Of a stretch of 64,000 nt of DNA, positions 1-8,283 are shown piece after piece (position 1 is the stretch's first letter; each line of letters starts with the position of its first letter). The notes under the pieces are model-generated. The model did no database searches. It was given only the letters and a program-made list of their open reading frames with translations, and was not told the DNA's origin. Source of the stretch: Phytohabitans maris (lineage in GTDB: Bacteria > Actinomycetota > Actinomycetes > Mycobacteriales > Micromonosporaceae); NCBI RefSeq assembly GCF_031085175.1, contig NZ_JAVHUY010000033.1, positions 1-64,000 on the forward strand, given 5' to 3'. A program made the translations under genes and the position numbers.

Positions 1-16
1 CACCGGGCGGGCGTCG

Positions 17-66
17 AGATCGTGGTACGCAGCTGCCCTCAGGCGGGCCGATCCGTACCACGATCT
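17..66. repeat. 48-bp GTAC-hairpin repeat, copy 1
   Basis: The outer arms GATCGTGGTAC and GTACCACGATC are perfectly complementary (18-28 and 55-65); the interior is imperfect. The same 48-bp design recurs at 35430-35477 and 61533-61580, each time on the 3' side of a ~300-bp repeat when read in that repeat's orientation. The flank after the right arm (GTACCACGATCT, then a GTCGATCAT-like string) is also partly shared. Confidence 0.7.
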
Positions 67-166
67 ACTGGGACGATCCCGATCGAAGTGTCGATCATGG
101 GATCGTCGCGGTCGCCCGGGATGCACCGTCGGCCGACCTTGATCAACTCAAGCTGACTGGCGTTGG

Positions 167-215
167 GTCCGGACCGTTGCTCCCGCGACCTCAGCCTCCG
201 CGCTAGGCGACCGCA
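167..215 (+). repeat. Fragment of ~300-bp repeat (left end)
   Basis: The string GGACCGTTGCTCCCGCG and the following CCTCRSCCTCCGCG-like stretch match the left end of the copy at 61111-61442. The match is then lost, so this is only an end fragment, in plus orientation, next to the inverted fuller copy at 391-735. Confidence 0.5.
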
Positions 216-287
216 ACCCACCCGGCCCCGACAGGCCCGCCCGAGGCGTCAGGTGGCACTGGCCGTCGGTCAAGGACCGAGTCTCTG

Positions 288-346
288 CTCAGCGGTACTG
301 GAAGTACGTTATGGCGGCCTCATAACGTACTTCCAGTACCGCTGAG
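288..346. repeat. Perfect 26-bp-stem hairpin
   Basis: Arms 288-313 (starting CTCAGCGGTACTGG) and 321-346 are perfect reverse complements, with a 7-nt loop. There is no T-tract, so it is not a classical intrinsic terminator. It sits between the first GTAC hairpin and the ~300-bp repeat, which explains the longer spacing there than in the other two composite copies. I see only one copy in this window. Confidence 0.75.
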
Positions 347-390
347 CGAGCCCACCCTTGGAATAGATCATCTAGGGGTAGGGGCTTGTT

Positions 391-735
391 TGCCCCGGTC
401 CGTGCCAGCTGTGGACCGCTCGCTCCCGCGGGCACCGCTGCGGCCGGCGGCGAGCTGGCGCTCGCCGAGATCCCCGGCCTCCACTGCCGGCTCCGCGACA
501 CAAGCCCACCCGGCGCCACCCCCGCGTCGAAGTCGCGGTCATGCCCGCGGTGGGTGCGTGGAAGCTGTGCGGCCGCACGCACAAACGGGGCAGCTCGAGA
601 GCTCCCCGAACACACGTCCGCCCCCGGCCGCCGGCGCGGTGGCGGGGTGTCGTGGACACACGGACCGCCAGGTGGCCACCGGCTCCCCGCGGGGGCCGGG
701 GTGAGATCGCCGGCCGCGGAGCCGCCAGCGGCCGA
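391..735 (-). repeat. ~300-bp dispersed repeat, copy 1 (inverted)
   Basis: Read on the minus strand this matches the copies at 35079-35377 and 61111-61442 over shared blocks: GCGATCTCACCCCGG, GAGCTGCCCCGT, TGGGCTTGTG, GGATCTCGGCGAGCGCC and GCAGCGGTGCCCGCGGGA. It carries an extra ~60-bp segment in the middle and lacks the GCTCCGCTGCGCTCC end block of the other two. No coding capacity is conserved between copies, which points to a non-autonomous mobile or structural repeat. Confidence 0.7.
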
Positions 736-747
736 AGCCACCCGTGA

Positions 748-1980
748 TCAGGTGCGTAGCGACCGGAAGCCGGCGCGGACCTCGTCGGCGAACAGGTCCG
801 GCTGCTCCCAGGCCGCGAAGTGCCCACCCCGGTCGAGCTTGTTGTAGTGCACGAGGTGGGGATAGGCCTGCTCCGCCCAGCTGCGCGGGGCCTGGTAGAG
901 CTCGTCCGGAAAGGCGCTGACCGCGGCGGGTACCGAGACGTTCTTGGCGCCGAAGAAGCTGAACTTGTTCTCCCAGTAGAGGCGGGCCGCGGAGATCCCG
1001 GTGTTGGTCAGCCAAAAGAGCGTGATGTTGTCGAGGATGTCGTCCCGGCTGAGCCCTTCCTCTTCGCCACCGAAGGCGCGGGCGATCAGGTCGTAGCTGC
1101 GGGCGTCGTGGTCGAGCATGAAGCTGGCCAGGCCGACGGGTGAGTCGGTCAGGCCGTACAGCGTCTGCGGGCGCGAGCCCATGATGCCCGCGTAGCCGAC
1201 GTGCGTGTATACGAAGGCGAGCTGGTCCCAGGCCCGCCGCTCCTCGGCCGTGAGGTTGGACGGCGGCGCCTCGCCGGCCTGGATCGCCTTGTCGACGTCG
1301 GGCGGCACCGCGCCGGGCATGTTGGTGTGGATGCCGATCAGCTCCGGCGGCGCCGGCTCGGCGGGTGCGGGCGCGTCACGGCCACCCGCCATCACGTCCG
1401 TGATGATCGCGCCCCAGTCTCCGCCCTGCGCGACGAAGCGCGAGTACCCGAGGCGGCCCATCAGCTCCACCCAGGCCCGCGCGATGTGCGGAGGGTCCCA
1501 ACCGGTGGTGGTCGGCTTGCCGGAGAAGCCGTAACCGGGCAGCGACGGGATCACCAGGTCGAAAGCGTCCGACGCGCTCGCGCCGTACGCGGTCGGGTTG
1601 GTCAGCCGGTCGACGATCTTCAGCTGCTCGATGACGGACCCGGGCCACCCGTGCGTGACGATCAGCGGCAGCGCGCCGCCGTGCTGGGACCGGACGTGGA
1701 TGAAGTGGATGTCCAGCCCGTCGATCTCCGTGATGAACTGTGGCATCGCGTTCAGCCGGGACTCGACCGCGCGCCAGTCGTAGTCGTTGGCCCAGTAGCG
1801 GACCAGCTCCTTCATCGTCTCCAACTGCACGCCCTGCGACTGGTCGGCGACGGTCTCCCGTTCCGGCAGGCGGCTGTCCGCGACCCGAGCGCGCAGATCC
1901 TGGAGGTCCGCCTCGGGGACCGCCACGGTGAACGGCCGGATTCCGTCGCCACCCACCGGGACCTTGCTCTTGGCAGCCAT
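748..1980 (-). CDS. Epoxide hydrolase family alpha/beta hydrolase
   Basis: Predicted cytoplasmic epoxide hydrolase (410 aa) opening epoxides to diols through an Asp nucleophile. Residues ~8-115 fit the epoxide-hydrolase N-terminal domain. HGWPG (110-114) forms the oxyanion region, GGDWGA places the nucleophile at about Asp188, and a C-terminal GGHFAAWEQP supplies the catalytic His. I chose the ATG at 1980 because GAGAGGGAG lies just upstream; an in-frame start 30 nt earlier is possible. It is transcribed away from the two-component genes, with a palindromic repeat between. Substrate unknown; these enzymes commonly act on xenobiotics or secondary metabolites. Confidence 0.85.
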   Translation of the reverse strand: MAAKSKVPVGGDGIRPFTVAVPEADLQDLRARVADSRLPERETVADQSQGVQLETMKELVRYWANDYDWRAVESRLNAMPQFITEIDGLDIHFIHVRSQHGGALPLIVTHGWPGSVIEQLKIVDRLTNPTAYGASASDAFDLVIPSLPGYGFSGKPTTTGWDPPHIARAWVELMGRLGYSRFVAQGGDWGAIITDVMAGGRDAPAPAEPAPPELIGIHTNMPGAVPPDVDKAIQAGEAPPSNLTAEERRAWDQLAFVYTHVGYAGIMGSRPQTLYGLTDSPVGLASFMLDHDARSYDLIARAFGGEEEGLSRDDILDNITLFWLTNTGISAARLYWENKFSFFGAKNVSVPAAVSAFPDELYQAPRSWAEQAYPHLVHYNKLDRGGHFAAWEQPDLFADEVRAGFRSLRT

Positions 1981-2088
1981 GTGGGTCTCCCTCTCGTTGG
2001 CTCTCGCCACTCACGCTGCCCGTCCGCCGGGTGAGGCGCAGCCGCCCGGTCCGGGTGATATCCCCCCGCGCTGGAGGACCTCCCGGAA

Positions 2089-2142
2089 GTGATCAAAGCT
2101 CCCCTCAAGCCGTTAGAACGACGTGAGGGGAGCTTTGATCAC
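2089..2142. repeat. 54-bp palindromic repeat, copy 1
   Basis: Near-perfect palindrome GTGATCAAAGCTCCC...GGGAGCTTTGATCAC with a GTTAGAAC centre. Related 54-bp copies lie at 41683, 56105 and 57629. Its right end overlaps the stop codon of the response regulator gene (minus strand). It is probably transcribed as a long hairpin at the 3' end of that mRNA. There is no U-tract. Confidence 0.85.
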
Positions 2143-2774
2143 AGGGGCTGGACGAGGCCGGTGCGGACGGCGTAGAGGGCGGCCTGCGTGCGGTCCTGCA
2201 GGTCGAGCTTGCCGAGGATCGCGCTCACGTGCGTCTTGACGGTCTTTTCCGACACCGCCAGCGCCTTGGCTATCTCGCGGTTGGAGCGGCCGCGCGCCAC
2301 CTCGATCAGCACCTCGCGCTCGCGCGCGGTGAGCGGGGCCGTGGCCGGCGGCGCGTCACCCGCCGCGAGCAGCCGCGCCACGTCGGGGTGGAGGAGCACA
2401 TGACCAGCGTGTACGGCACGGATCGCGGCGGCCAGCGCGGGCGGGTCGACATCCTTGTACACGTAGCCGGAGGCGCCCGCGCGGACGGCCGGGAGGACCG
2501 CGGTCGGCTCGGTGAAGCTGGTGATCACCAGTACCCGCGGCGGGTCGTCCAGGTCACGCAGCCCGTGCAGCGCGGCGACCCCGTCGGTGCCGGGCATGCG
2601 TAGGTCGAGCAGGACCAGGTCGGGGCGGAGCCGCTCGGCCTCGGTCACGCAGGCGGCGCCGTCCTCGGCCTCGCCCACCACCGTGATGCCCTCCTGCACG
2701 TCCAGGAACGTGCGCAGCCCCTGCCGCACGACCGGGTGGTCGTCGACGACAAGTACGCGGATCGGCTCAGCCAC
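2139..2774 (-). CDS. NarL/LuxR-family response regulator
   Basis: Two-component response regulator (211 aa). The receiver domain (~1-120) has the acidic pair DD (11-12), the phospho-acceptor in LLDLRMPG (about Asp57) and the conserved T/S and K positions. A LuxR-type HTH follows (~145-205), beginning LTAREREVL and containing NREIAKALAVSEKTVKTHV. It overlaps the kinase gene upstream by 8 bp, so the two are translationally coupled and surely cognate. Its stop codon lies inside the 54-bp palindrome. The output regulon cannot be read from the sequence. Confidence 0.92.
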   Translation of the reverse strand: MAEPIRVLVVDDHPVVRQGLRTFLDVQEGITVVGEAEDGAACVTEAERLRPDLVLLDLRMPGTDGVAALHGLRDLDDPPRVLVITSFTEPTAVLPAVRAGASGYVYKDVDPPALAAAIRAVHAGHVLLHPDVARLLAAGDAPPATAPLTAREREVLIEVARGRSNREIAKALAVSEKTVKTHVSAILGKLDLQDRTQAALYAVRTGLVQPL

Positions 2775-3894
2775 CGGTGGGCACCTCCAGCCGTACGCTC
2801 GTGCCGGCCCCCGGCGCCGACGTGACCTCGAGGACGCCGCCCACCGCCGCGGCCCGTTCGCGCATCGACGCGAGGCCCAGCCGGCGCGCCGCCCGCACCG
2901 GTGCGGCGGTGTTGAAGCCGCGGCCGTCGTCCTCCACCCGCAGCACCACCTTGCCGCCCTCGGCGCGCAGGTCGACGGTCACCGACGAGGGGGCGCCGTG
3001 CCGCAGCGCGTTGTGCAACGCCTCCTGCGCGGTGCGGTAGACCGCCTCCTCCCGGGCGGCGGTCAGGCGGGGCACGCAGGAGCCGGCGAAGCGGACCGAC
3101 GCCGCGTGCACCCGGTCGAGCAGCTCGGCCTGCTTGCGCAGCGCCACGTCGAGCCCGTCGCCGGAGAGGTCCACCGGGCGCAGACCGTCCACGATGGAGC
3201 GCAGCTCGCCGGCGGCGTCCGCGGCCAGCCGGCGTACCGTCGCCAGCTGCACGGCGGCTGCGGCCGGGTCGCGGTCGACGACCGTCGCGGCGGCGTCGGC
3301 GGTAAGCCGCAGGCTGAAGAGCTTCTGGGCGACCGCGTCGTGCAGCTCCCGGGCGATCCGGTTGCGTTCCTCCACGATGGACAGCTCCCGGCTGCGCTCG
3401 TAGAGCCGGGCGTTGACCAGCGCGATCGCGGCGTGCGCGGCGAGCAGCCGGAGCAGCTCCTCGTCGTCCGCGGTGAAGCCGCCGGGCTCGGTCTTGTTGG
3501 CCAGGAAGAGCTCGCCGAGGATCTCGTCGCCGTCGACGATCGGCATGCCGAGGAAGTCTTCGAGCACCGGGTGCGCCCGCGGCCACCAGCCGAAGCGGGG
3601 ATGCTCCCGGATGTCGGCCATCCGCACCGCGTGCGGGGAGCGGAGCATCTCGCCGAGCACCCCGTGCTGGCGCGGCAGCGGCCCGATCGCCCGCCACTGC
3701 TCGTCGCTGACCCCGTCGGCCAGGAACTCGGCGAAGCCGCCGTCGCTGTCCGGCACGCCGAGCGCGGCGTACCGGGCGCCGAGCAGGCGGCGGGCCGAGG
3801 TGAGGATCGTCCGCAGCACCTCGCGCACGGACAGGTGCGCGGTGACGGCCAGCACGGCCGCGCTCACCTCGCGCAGCTCACCGCGATCGCACAC
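2767..3894 (-). CDS. GAF-domain sensor histidine kinase (HisKA_3)
   Basis: Soluble sensor kinase (375 aa) for the adjacent NarL-type regulator. A GAF domain occupies ~20-165; no membrane segment is visible, so the signal is probably cytoplasmic (redox, gas or small ligand). The dimerisation segment has ARELHDAVAQKL with the phospho-acceptor at about His185. The HATPase_c domain shows EALHNALRHG (N box) and DDGRGFN (G box). The GTG start lies 6 nt after TAGCCT on the minus strand, so the mRNA is predicted to be leaderless. It resembles DevS/NreB-type kinases in layout, but I see no diagnostic heme-binding residue. Confidence 0.9.
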   Translation of the reverse strand: MCDRGELREVSAAVLAVTAHLSVREVLRTILTSARRLLGARYAALGVPDSDGGFAEFLADGVSDEQWRAIGPLPRQHGVLGEMLRSPHAVRMADIREHPRFGWWPRAHPVLEDFLGMPIVDGDEILGELFLANKTEPGGFTADDEELLRLLAAHAAIALVNARLYERSRELSIVEERNRIARELHDAVAQKLFSLRLTADAAATVVDRDPAAAAVQLATVRRLAADAAGELRSIVDGLRPVDLSGDGLDVALRKQAELLDRVHAASVRFAGSCVPRLTAAREEAVYRTAQEALHNALRHGAPSSVTVDLRAEGGKVVLRVEDDGRGFNTAAPVRAARRLGLASMRERAAAVGGVLEVTSAPGAGTSVRLEVPTGG

Positions 3895-3900
3895 ACTCTC

Positions 3901-3906
3901 AGGCTA
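3901..3906 (-). promoter_or_regulatory. -10 box of leaderless histidine kinase gene
   Basis: Minus strand TAGCCT, then six bases, then the GTG start at 3894. Spacing and sequence fit the actinobacterial leaderless pattern TANNNT-N6/7-RTG. No clear -35 is visible. Confidence 0.55.
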
Positions 3907-4003
3907 CCCACGGTGACGCTGTTTCGGATCGGGCCGTGGTCCTAGGACCAAAGACCGAGGCCCGGCCCGGCCAGGGCCCGATGGCAGGGGAGCCCTCGCT
4001 ACC

Positions 4004-4009
4004 TAGCGT
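4004..4009 (+). promoter_or_regulatory. -10 box of leaderless SDR/queA operon
   Basis: TAGCGT followed by seven bases and GTG at 4017. This decides the start of the SDR gene in favour of 4017 over the ATG at 4032, which has no Shine-Dalgarno sequence. Confidence 0.55.
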
Positions 4010-4016
4010 CGACTCT

Positions 4017-4724
4017 GTGCCTACCAAAACCATGCCTGTCGCAATCATCACCGGCGCCTCGCGGGGGCTCGGGCTGGCGCTCGCCCACGGACTGGCCGAG
4101 GCCGGCTGGGACCTCGTGCTCGACGGCCGGGACCCGGCCACGCTCGCCGAGGCCGCCGCCGGCGTACCGCGGGACGTGACCGCCCTGCCCGGCGACGTCA
4201 CCGACCCGGCGCACCGGGTGGCCCTGGTCGCCGCCGCGGACCGGCTGGGCGGCGCCGACCTGCTCGTCAACAACGCGGGCATCCTCGGCCCCAGCCCGCA
4301 GCCGCGGCTGGCCGACTACCCGCTGGACGCGCTCCGCGAGGTGTACGAGGTGAACGTCGTCGCCCCGCTCGCGCTGGCCCAGCTCGCCCTGCCCGGCCTG
4401 CGGGTACACGCCGGCGCGGTGGTGAACGTGACCTCGGACGCGGCCGTCGAGGCGTACGAGGGGTGGGGCGGCTACGGCTCGGCGAAGGCCGCGGTCGAGC
4501 AGGCCAGCCGCGTCCTCGCCGCCGAGGAGCCGGCGGTACGGGTGTGGTGGGTCGACCCCGGTGACCTGCGCACCCGGATGCACCAGGAGGCGTTTCCGGG
4601 CGAGGACATCAGCGACCGCCCGGAGCCGCGGACGGTGGTACCGGCGTTCCGGCGGCTGGTCGAGAACCGGCCGCCGTCCGGGCGGGTCCGCCTCACGGAC
4701 CTGCTGACCGGGGCGCCGGCATGA
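4017..4724 (+). CDS. Short-chain dehydrogenase/reductase
   Basis: NAD(P)-dependent oxidoreductase of the SDR superfamily (235 aa). The cofactor motif TGASRGLG lies near the N-terminus, followed by NNAG (LLVNNAGILG) and an active-site YGSAK with Tyr and Lys in the usual spacing. The C-terminal third is short, as in small classical SDRs. The start at the GTG follows from the leaderless promoter; the internal ATG five codons on is the alternative. It overlaps the next gene by 4 bp (ATGA), so it is co-translated with queA. Substrate unknown. Confidence 0.85.
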   Translation: MPTKTMPVAIITGASRGLGLALAHGLAEAGWDLVLDGRDPATLAEAAAGVPRDVTALPGDVTDPAHRVALVAAADRLGGADLLVNNAGILGPSPQPRLADYPLDALREVYEVNVVAPLALAQLALPGLRVHAGAVVNVTSDAAVEAYEGWGGYGSAKAAVEQASRVLAAEEPAVRVWWVDPGDLRTRMHQEAFPGEDISDRPEPRTVVPAFRRLVENRPPSGRVRLTDLLTGAPA

Positions 4725-5743
4725 GCGTGCGGGAGTTCACGCTCCCGGCCGAGCTGGAGGCGCACGAGCCGCCGGAGGCGCGCGGCCTGGCCCGGGACGG
4801 GGTACGGCTGCTCGCCGGTGAGGTGTCCACCGGCGCGACCGCCCATCGCCGGTTTACCGACCTGCCGCGCCTGCTCCGGGCCGGGGACGTGCTCGTGGTG
4901 AACACCTCGGGCACGCTCCCCGCGGCGGTACCGGTCGTGGGCACCGCGCTCACCGTCCACTTCAGCACCGAACTCGACCGCGGCGAGTGGCTCGTCGAGC
5001 TGCGCGAGGCGGCGGGCAAGGCGAACCGGCCGTACGACGGGGGCGTCGCCGGGCAGCGGTATCCGTTGCCCGGCGGCGGGTCGGTCCGCCTGCGCGAGGA
5101 GTACTCGCGGGGTCGACTCTGGACGGCCACTGTGGACACCCATGGGCCGGTGCCGGGGTACCTGCGGGTGTACGGGCGGCCGATCCGGTACGGGTACGTG
5201 CCCCGGGCCTGGCCGCTGTCGTACTACCAGACGGTCTTCGCCACCGAGCCAGGGAGCGCGGAGATGCCGAGCGCGGCCCGGCCGTTCAGCGATCGGGTGG
5301 TCACCCGGCTCGTCGCGGCCGGCGTGCTGCTCGTACCCGTGCTCCTGCACACCGGTGTGGCGTCGCCGGAAGCGCACGAACGCCCGTACCCGGAGAGGTT
5401 TGTCGTGCCGGAGACCACCGCGCGGCTCGTCACCCAGGCCAAGGCGGGCGGTGGCCGAGTGATCGCGGTCGGCACGACCGCGGTCCGCGCGCTGGAGACG
5501 GCGGCCACCGGGAACGGCGTGGTGGCCGCGGCGCGCGGCTGGACCGAGCTGGTGGTCACGCCGGAACGCGGTGTGCGCGTGGTGGACGGCCTGCTCACCG
5601 GCTTTCACGAGCCGCGCGCGTCGCACCTCGATCTACTGGAGACGGTCGCCGGGCGGCCGCTGCTGGACCGGATGTACGCCGAGGCGATCGGGTCGCGCTA
5701 CCTGTGGCACGAGTTCGGCGACGTCAATCTCATCCTGCCGTAA
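4721..5743 (+). CDS. queA: QueA-like SAM:tRNA ribosyltransferase-isomerase
   Basis: Resembles S-adenosylmethionine:tRNA ribosyltransferase-isomerase, which transfers and rearranges the ribosyl of SAM onto 7-deazaguanine in tRNA to give epoxyqueuosine. At 340 aa it has about the family's usual length. Typical segments are the early DVLVVNTSGTLPAA, PLSYYQTVFA, the central GVLLVPVLLHTGVAS, VGTTAVRALE and the C-terminal HEFGDVNLIL. No other queuosine gene is in the window; its translational coupling to an SDR is a common actinobacterial arrangement, so a role in canonical tRNA modification is likely but unproven. Confidence 0.85.
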   Translation: MSVREFTLPAELEAHEPPEARGLARDGVRLLAGEVSTGATAHRRFTDLPRLLRAGDVLVVNTSGTLPAAVPVVGTALTVHFSTELDRGEWLVELREAAGKANRPYDGGVAGQRYPLPGGGSVRLREEYSRGRLWTATVDTHGPVPGYLRVYGRPIRYGYVPRAWPLSYYQTVFATEPGSAEMPSAARPFSDRVVTRLVAAGVLLVPVLLHTGVASPEAHERPYPERFVVPETTARLVTQAKAGGGRVIAVGTTAVRALETAATGNGVVAAARGWTELVVTPERGVRVVDGLLTGFHEPRASHLDLLETVAGRPLLDRMYAEAIGSRYLWHEFGDVNLILP

Positions 5744-5784
5744 ATGCGTTGCCCGGCCGGGCCTTTACTCGGAGCATCGATGCC

Positions 5785-6504
5785 ATGACCGTGCTCGAGG
5801 CTGTGTCGCTGACGAAGCGGTTCGGCCCCGTGACGGCCGTCGACGGGGTCAGTTTCAGCGTCGGCGAGGGGGAGATCGTGGGGCTGCTGGGGCCGAACGG
5901 CGCCGGCAAGACCACCACACTGCACATGGTGCTCGGCCTGACGACGCCGGACACCGGCACGGTCCGGATGTTCGGGCGCGATCTGGCCCGGCACCGAGCC
6001 TGGACGCTGTCCCGGGTCAACTTCGCGGCCAGCTACGTGAGCCTGCCCTGGGTGCTGCGCGTCGACGAGCTGCTCGACGTCTTCGCCCACATGTACGGGT
6101 TGCGTAACCCGCGCCGCCAGGTGGCCGAGGTGACCGAGCTGCTCGACCTCGGCGAGCTGCGCGACCGGCGCTACGGGCAGCTCTCGTCCGGGCAGCAGAC
6201 CCGGGTGCAGCTGGCGAAGGCGCTGCTCAACGAGCCGGGGCTGCTGGTGCTCGACGAGCCGACGGCCAACCTCGACCCGGACGTCGGCGACCGGATCCGC
6301 GAGCTGCTGCTGCGCGAGGCCCACCGCACCGGGCGGGCCATGCTGATCACGTCGCACAACATGCCGGAGGTGGAGCGGATGTGCAGCCGCATCCACTTCG
6401 TGTCCGGCGGCCGGATCGTCGCGACCGGCAGCGCGGTGGAGCTGGCCGGGGCGTACGGGGTCGACGATCTGGAGGCGGTCTTCCTGAGGGTGGCGCGGGG
6501 ATGA
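5785..6504 (+). CDS. ABC transporter ATP-binding protein
   Basis: ATPase subunit (239 aa) of an ABC-2 type exporter. Walker A is GPNGAGKTT, the signature is LSSGQQTRVQLAKAL, Walker B is LLVLDEPTANLDPD, and the H-loop is ITSHNM. Length and QQTR-type signature fit the drug/lipid exporter subfamily. The gene begins after a short spacer containing a GCCCGGCCGGGC palindrome and overlaps the permease start by 4 bp (ATGA). Substrate unknown. Confidence 0.92.
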   Translation: MTVLEAVSLTKRFGPVTAVDGVSFSVGEGEIVGLLGPNGAGKTTTLHMVLGLTTPDTGTVRMFGRDLARHRAWTLSRVNFAASYVSLPWVLRVDELLDVFAHMYGLRNPRRQVAEVTELLDLGELRDRRYGQLSSGQQTRVQLAKALLNEPGLLVLDEPTANLDPDVGDRIRELLLREAHRTGRAMLITSHNMPEVERMCSRIHFVSGGRIVATGSAVELAGAYGVDDLEAVFLRVARG

Positions 6505-7316
6505 GTTCGTTGGTTCTGGACGGGGCCGCGGCGCGGCGGCGGCGGATCGCGAGCGTGCTCCGGCGAGACTTCTTCGCGTTGCGCCGCGACCCGCCGCGCA
6601 TGGTCGACATGGCGTTCTGGCCCACGACCGAGCTGGTGCTCTGGGGCCTGGTCTCGATGTACATGCAGCAGAACCGCGTGCACATCGCGGTGGCCATGCT
6701 GCTCGGGGCGGTGCTGCTGTGGCAGGTGATGCACCGGTCCCAGGGCGAGCTGGCGTTCGGCTTCCTCTTCGACGTGTGGAGCCGCAACCTGCTCAACGTC
6801 TTCGTCTCGCCGCTGTCCACTCTGGAGTACGTCGCGGGCCTCGTGCTCGCCAGCGTGGTCAAGGTGACGGCGACGATCGGCGTGATGGCGACGCTCGCCT
6901 TCGTCTTCTACGGCTTCGGCCTGCTCACGATCGGCCCCGGGCTCGTACCGTTCATGGCGGTGCTGATGGTCATGGGCTGGGCGCTCGGCGTCGTGGCGAT
7001 CGCCGCCGTGATCCGGTTCGGGCAGAGCGCACAGATCGTCGCGTTCATCCTGGTGTTCGTGTTCCAGCCGTTCGCGGCGGTCTTCTACCCGCTGTCGGTC
7101 CTGCCCGGCCCGGCCCAGGCGGTCGCCGCGCTGGTGCCGGCGAGCCACGTCTTCGAGGGCATGCGCGCGGTCCTGACCGGCGGCGGCGTCGGGTGGGGCG
7201 GGCTGGCCGTGGCCGCGCTGCTCGACGTGGCGTACGTGGCGGGCGCGCTCGCCTTCCTGCTGTACGCGCTCCGCTACGCCCGCCTGAAGGGCAAGCTGTC
7301 GCGGTTCGGCTCGTAG
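6501..7316 (+). CDS. ABC-2 type transporter permease
   Basis: Membrane subunit (271 aa) pairing with the preceding ATPase. It has a basic N-terminus (AAARRRRIASVLRRDF) and about six hydrophobic segments from residue ~35 on, ending in a short basic tail. The order and the 4-bp overlap with the ATPase gene show they form one exporter. The neighbouring polysaccharide genes point the opposite way, so there is no reason to tie it to them. Confidence 0.88.
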   Translation: MSSLVLDGAAARRRRIASVLRRDFFALRRDPPRMVDMAFWPTTELVLWGLVSMYMQQNRVHIAVAMLLGAVLLWQVMHRSQGELAFGFLFDVWSRNLLNVFVSPLSTLEYVAGLVLASVVKVTATIGVMATLAFVFYGFGLLTIGPGLVPFMAVLMVMGWALGVVAIAAVIRFGQSAQIVAFILVFVFQPFAAVFYPLSVLPGPAQAVAALVPASHVFEGMRAVLTGGGVGWGGLAVAALLDVAYVAGALAFLLYALRYARLKGKLSRFGS

Positions 7317-7380
7317 CGCGCCGGCTCACTCCTGGTCTCCTCGTGGCCGGTGCGGGTGGCGAGGGTCGCAGGCAGCCGGC

Positions 7381-8283
7381 TCAGATCCCTCGGCCTCTCC
7401 GGTGGAGGGCGGCCAGCACGTTCTCGACCTTGACGGCGCCGCTCATCGCGGCGAGGGCGATCGCCGCGCGCGGCTCCTTCCAGTTGGCGCGCATCGCCTC
7501 GCGGGTCCAGCGCCACGCGTCGCTCCGGTTGCCGCTCGCCGCCGACCAGCAGGCGAGCTGCCCGTACACCCGGGCGGCACCGGGCGGGCTGCCGTGGATC
7601 TCCGGGTGGCGCTCCATCATCCAGTGCAGCGAGGAGATCTTCGTGTCGTACTCGTAGGCGTAGTGGGAGGTCCGGCCCCAGAGCACGCGTACCAGCGGCT
7701 CGTCCACGTGCACGATCGGCGATCGGCGGGCGGCCCGGAAGAGCAGGTCCCAGTCCTCGTTCTGGCTGCCCGGCGCGTCCTCGGCGACCAGGCCGAGCTG
7801 GGCGGAGTTGACCAGCGTGCCGCGCCGGACGAGAAAGCTCGACGAGTGCAGCATCGCCATCCGCGACCGGGCCAGCTGCTCGACCGTCACCCGGTCGCAG
7901 CCGGCCAGCCGGGGCGTACACCGGTCGCGAAACTCCACCTCGATCGCGCAGGTGGCGAAGTCGCCGGCGCCGAGCGCCGCCACCTGCCGGCTCAGCTTCC
8001 AGGGTGCCCAGCGGTCGTCGTCGTCGCAGAACGCCACCAGGTCGCTGTCGAGCGCGAGGATCCCGGTGTTGCGGGCGCCGGCGAGGCCGGGCGTGCGCCA
8101 GTTCGCGACCACCATCACGGGTACGCCGTCGGTGCTGGCCAGCAGCAGGTCCGGCTGGCTCTGGTCGAAGACCACGACGATCCGCAGCGGCCCGGGGTAG
8201 TCCTGCTCGCGCACGCTCCGGATGGCCCGGCGCAGCAGCTCGGGGCGGTTGCGGGTCGGGATCACCACCCCGACCGAGGGCAT
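7381..8283 (-). CDS. GT2 family glycosyltransferase
   Basis: GT-A fold glycosyltransferase (300 aa) that should transfer a sugar from a nucleotide-sugar in polysaccharide assembly. The N-terminus VGVVIPTRNRPELL is typical of GT2. The metal-binding acidic cluster is FCDDDDRWAPWK, and NEDWDLLFRA supplies the probable ED catalytic base. The frame is open much further upstream, but that part is the shadow of the sulfotransferase gene; the start at 8283 overlaps that gene's stop by one base (TGATG). Last gene of a minus-strand pair at the edge of the polysaccharide locus. Confidence 0.88.
   Translation of the reverse strand: MPSVGVVIPTRNRPELLRRAIRSVREQDYPGPLRIVVVFDQSQPDLLLASTDGVPVMVVANWRTPGLAGARNTGILALDSDLVAFCDDDDRWAPWKLSRQVAALGAGDFATCAIEVEFRDRCTPRLAGCDRVTVEQLARSRMAMLHSSSFLVRRGTLVNSAQLGLVAEDAPGSQNEDWDLLFRAARRSPIVHVDEPLVRVLWGRTSHYAYEYDTKISSLHWMMERHPEIHGSPPGAARVYGQLACWSAASGNRSDAWRWTREAMRANWKEPRAAIALAAMSGAVKVENVLAALHRRGRGI

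Larger units (their letters stand above)
1..747. other. Gene-free repeat mosaic
   Basis: I see no credible gene in this stretch; the open frames are GC-driven and overlap on both strands. It holds a 48-bp GATCGTGGTAC hairpin, a fragment of the left end of the ~300-bp repeat, a perfect 26-bp-stem hairpin, and a nearly full inverted copy of the ~300-bp repeat, each listed separately. The region looks like a landing zone for non-coding repeats beyond the 3' end of the epoxide hydrolase gene. Confidence 0.6.

Noticed and set aside
391-735. ~300-bp repeats as protein-coding or tRNA-like genes
   Set aside because: Frames are not conserved between copies because of indels, and no tRNA fold is present.
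2512-3945. 477-codon plus-strand frame over the histidine kinase
   Set aside because: Shadow frame; the kinase on the minus strand has H, N and G boxes and a promoter.
5751-5762. GCCCGGCCGGGC palindrome between queA and the ABC operon as terminator
   Set aside because: Too short and without a loop; common by chance at this GC.
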